Origin: Leptodontidium sp. MPI-SDFR-AT-0119
Taxonomy: Eukaryota > Ascomycota > Leotiomycetes > Helotiales > Leptodontidiaceae
DNA length: 64,000 nt
Direction: 5' to 3'
Assembly (NCBI GenBank): GCA_020726505.1
Contig: JAHLEZ010000003.1
Span: 1,302,001-1,366,000, forward strand
Both the position numbers and the translations under genes were made by a program. Positions 62,621-64,000 of the stretch are shown one piece after another (within the stretch, counting starts at the first letter, position 1; every line of letters starts with the position of its first letter). The notes beneath the pieces are model-generated. The model saw only the letters and a program-made list of their open reading frames with translations, searched no databases and had not been told where the DNA came from.

Positions 62621-64000
62621 GTAGTCTGGTCTGTCGTATTGTCACACGGTGCAGTAGGATACCTGCTTATGTTCTCTCCACTGCCAGGAAGCTAACAGTC
62701 CTCAGCCGTTCTTGATGTCAATGGGACTATCGAAGTCCCTGACCTGCCTTGTGTGGATTGCAGGGCCTATCTGTGGCGTCGTGGTCCAGCCATTGATGGC
62801 GGCAGCAAGTGACCGGAGCCGAAGCTCATAGGGACGAAGGAGGCCGTACATCGTCAGCGGAACAATCGGAACAATCATATCCATGATCTTCCTGGCTTGG
62901 CTCCAAGATATTGTGGTATCCTTGACCAGATTCTCATATAGAAATGTAATGGACAGCGGCTTGGGAACAACTGTTCTGATATTTGCTTTTCTCGGGGTCT
63001 ATACTCTCAATATCTCGATCTAACCTCTTCAGATGGGTCTCAGAACACTTCTCATCGAGAATTGTCCGAGAAGCCAACAACAGCAGGCTAGCGCGTGGGC
63101 TAGTCGCATGGTAGGAGTTGGAAACATCATTGGATATCTTGCTGGTCTGACAGACTTGTCGCAATTTGCTCCATCGCTTCTTGTCACGCAGTTTCAAGGT
63201 CTTTGCTTGATCGCTTCTATATCATTGGCAATTGGAGTTGGTATAAGTTGTATAGCACTGACAGAGAAATCACCGCCAGAAGATAACCCCAGCTTCTCAA
63301 CATACTTCAGGCACTTGTTACGAACTTACAGAATCATGCCATGGAAGATCAGAAGAGTGTGCCATATCCAATTCTGGGCATGGATGGCATGGTTTCCTTT
63401 CATTTTTTACAGCACGACGTGAGTTGAGCATGAGCCCTTGAAATTATACCAAAGACTGATTTTAAAATAGCTACATAAGTGATCTCTGTAAGTTTCTCTA
63501 CAGAAAATCTCTTTCCACGACTAATTTTGAGAAGATGGCAAATTGCTTCTGCCTCGTTACGATACCACGGCTTTCCATATACGAGGAGAAATCCACGAAA
63601 GAGGGCTTCGTATTGGCTCCTTTGCCAGCCTTCTTTTTGCCATCGTTGCCCTGTTGTCAAATTCGGTTCTTCCTTTCGCAGTGTCAAATACTCGTGGCAG
63701 CAATTTGCCAAAAGCAATTCAGGCCATGAGACCGACTGTGCTACAAGCTTGGACAGCCTCGCACATATTCTTCGCTATCGTATCTTTCACAACAATCTTC
63801 GTTACTTCTATGACAGGAGGGATTGTCGTTGTGAGTTGCCTGGGGATATCTTAGGCATTGACACTTTGGGCTCCATTTGCCATCATTGGAATTGAGATTG
63901 CTACTCTTCAGGATCTTCTCAGTAGCGATCCTGAGGATCGAGTTGGAGCAGTTACAGATTGTGATGCGGGGATTATTTTGAGTCTACACAACATCGCCAT
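62621..64000 (+). pseudogene. Sugar:cation symporter (SUT/GPH-type MFS) with RIP-type stops
   Basis: Membrane transporter of the fungal sucrose/alpha-glucoside (SUT-like) group, 5'-truncated and running off the right edge. Exons: to 62653, 62706-63418, 63471-63487 and 63535 onward; introns 52, 52 and 47 nt with GT...AG. Readings include V-W-S-V-V-L-S-H-G-A, G-L-S-K-S-L, V-W-I-A-G-P, G-R-R-R-P-Y-I, then A-S-A-W-A-S-R-M, F-P-F-I-F-Y-S-T-T, and A-L-T-L-W-A-P-F-A. Three in-frame stops break it: TAG 62829-62831 (Trp expected before G-R-R-R-P), TAA 63021-63023 (Gln expected), TAG 63852-63854 (Trp expected before A-L-T-L-W). There are no frameshifts. The first membrane segments upstream of 62621 cannot be read. 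A sequencing artefact is unlikely, given three separate RIP-type changes. Confidence 0.8.

Overview
The window is a piece of the nuclear genome of a filamentous ascomycete (Pezizomycotina). The evidence is SEC23 and RPL12 genes with many 48-70 nt introns (GT...AG, CTAAC/CTGAC-like branch sites), fungal Copia, Gypsy and pogo elements, and very strong RIP (repeat-induced point mutation). Nothing in the sequence fixes the species.

Layout. (1) 1-8.9 kb is ordinary euchromatin of mixed base composition. Three genes lie head to tail on the minus strand: SEC23 (7030-4403, 7 exons, 774 codons), RPL12 (3232-2405, 5 exons, 165 codons) and the 5' part of a conserved fungal protein of unknown function that runs off the left edge (899-1). 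(2) About 8.9-62.3 kb is a roughly 53 kb AT-rich island without a living gene. It is a nest of mobile elements in which CpA and TpG are nearly gone, TpA is extreme and CpG is kept, the classic RIP signature. (3) 62.6-64 kb is a sugar:cation symporter-like gene on the plus strand. It sits against the island and has three in-frame stops, each one RIP-type transition from the expected codon.

Elements in the island, with boundaries from LTR pairs and 5-bp target duplications (TSDs). Copia family A (256-257 bp LTR): A1 (10726 to about 30459, broken), A2 (20016-27563, TSD ttact, inserted in A1) and A3 (50222-57763, TSD tttag, inserted in D). Copia B (12170-19298, 218 bp LTR, TSD gatta) is also inserted in A1. 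Gypsy family C (about 302 bp LTR): fragment C1 (30460-31615, plus), pol fragment C3 (about 34671-38583, minus) and C2 (38584-45694, minus). Gypsy chromovirus D (46706-61717, 249 bp LTR, TSD agcgg) is inserted in a pogo-type DNA transposon P1 (45695-46705 plus 61718 to about 62280). There are four small solo LTRs (27687, 29068, 31616, 32905) and two copies of a miniature LTR element (TRIM-like, 511-513 bp, 89 bp LTRs, TSDs ttata and aaaga).

Relative order: P1, then D, then A3; A1, then B, A2 and solo LTRs; C2, then TRIM-2. All large elements are dead by RIP. In D the coding frame stays unshifted for about 1,230 codons after A3 removal, while catalytic Asp/Glu codons have become Asn/Lys. Most notable are the TRIM-like element, a Cys-containing ORF antisense to pol at the same place in two unrelated Copia families, weakly mutated solo LTRs carrying a palindromic half-site cluster, and apparent RIP leakage into the flanking transporter gene.
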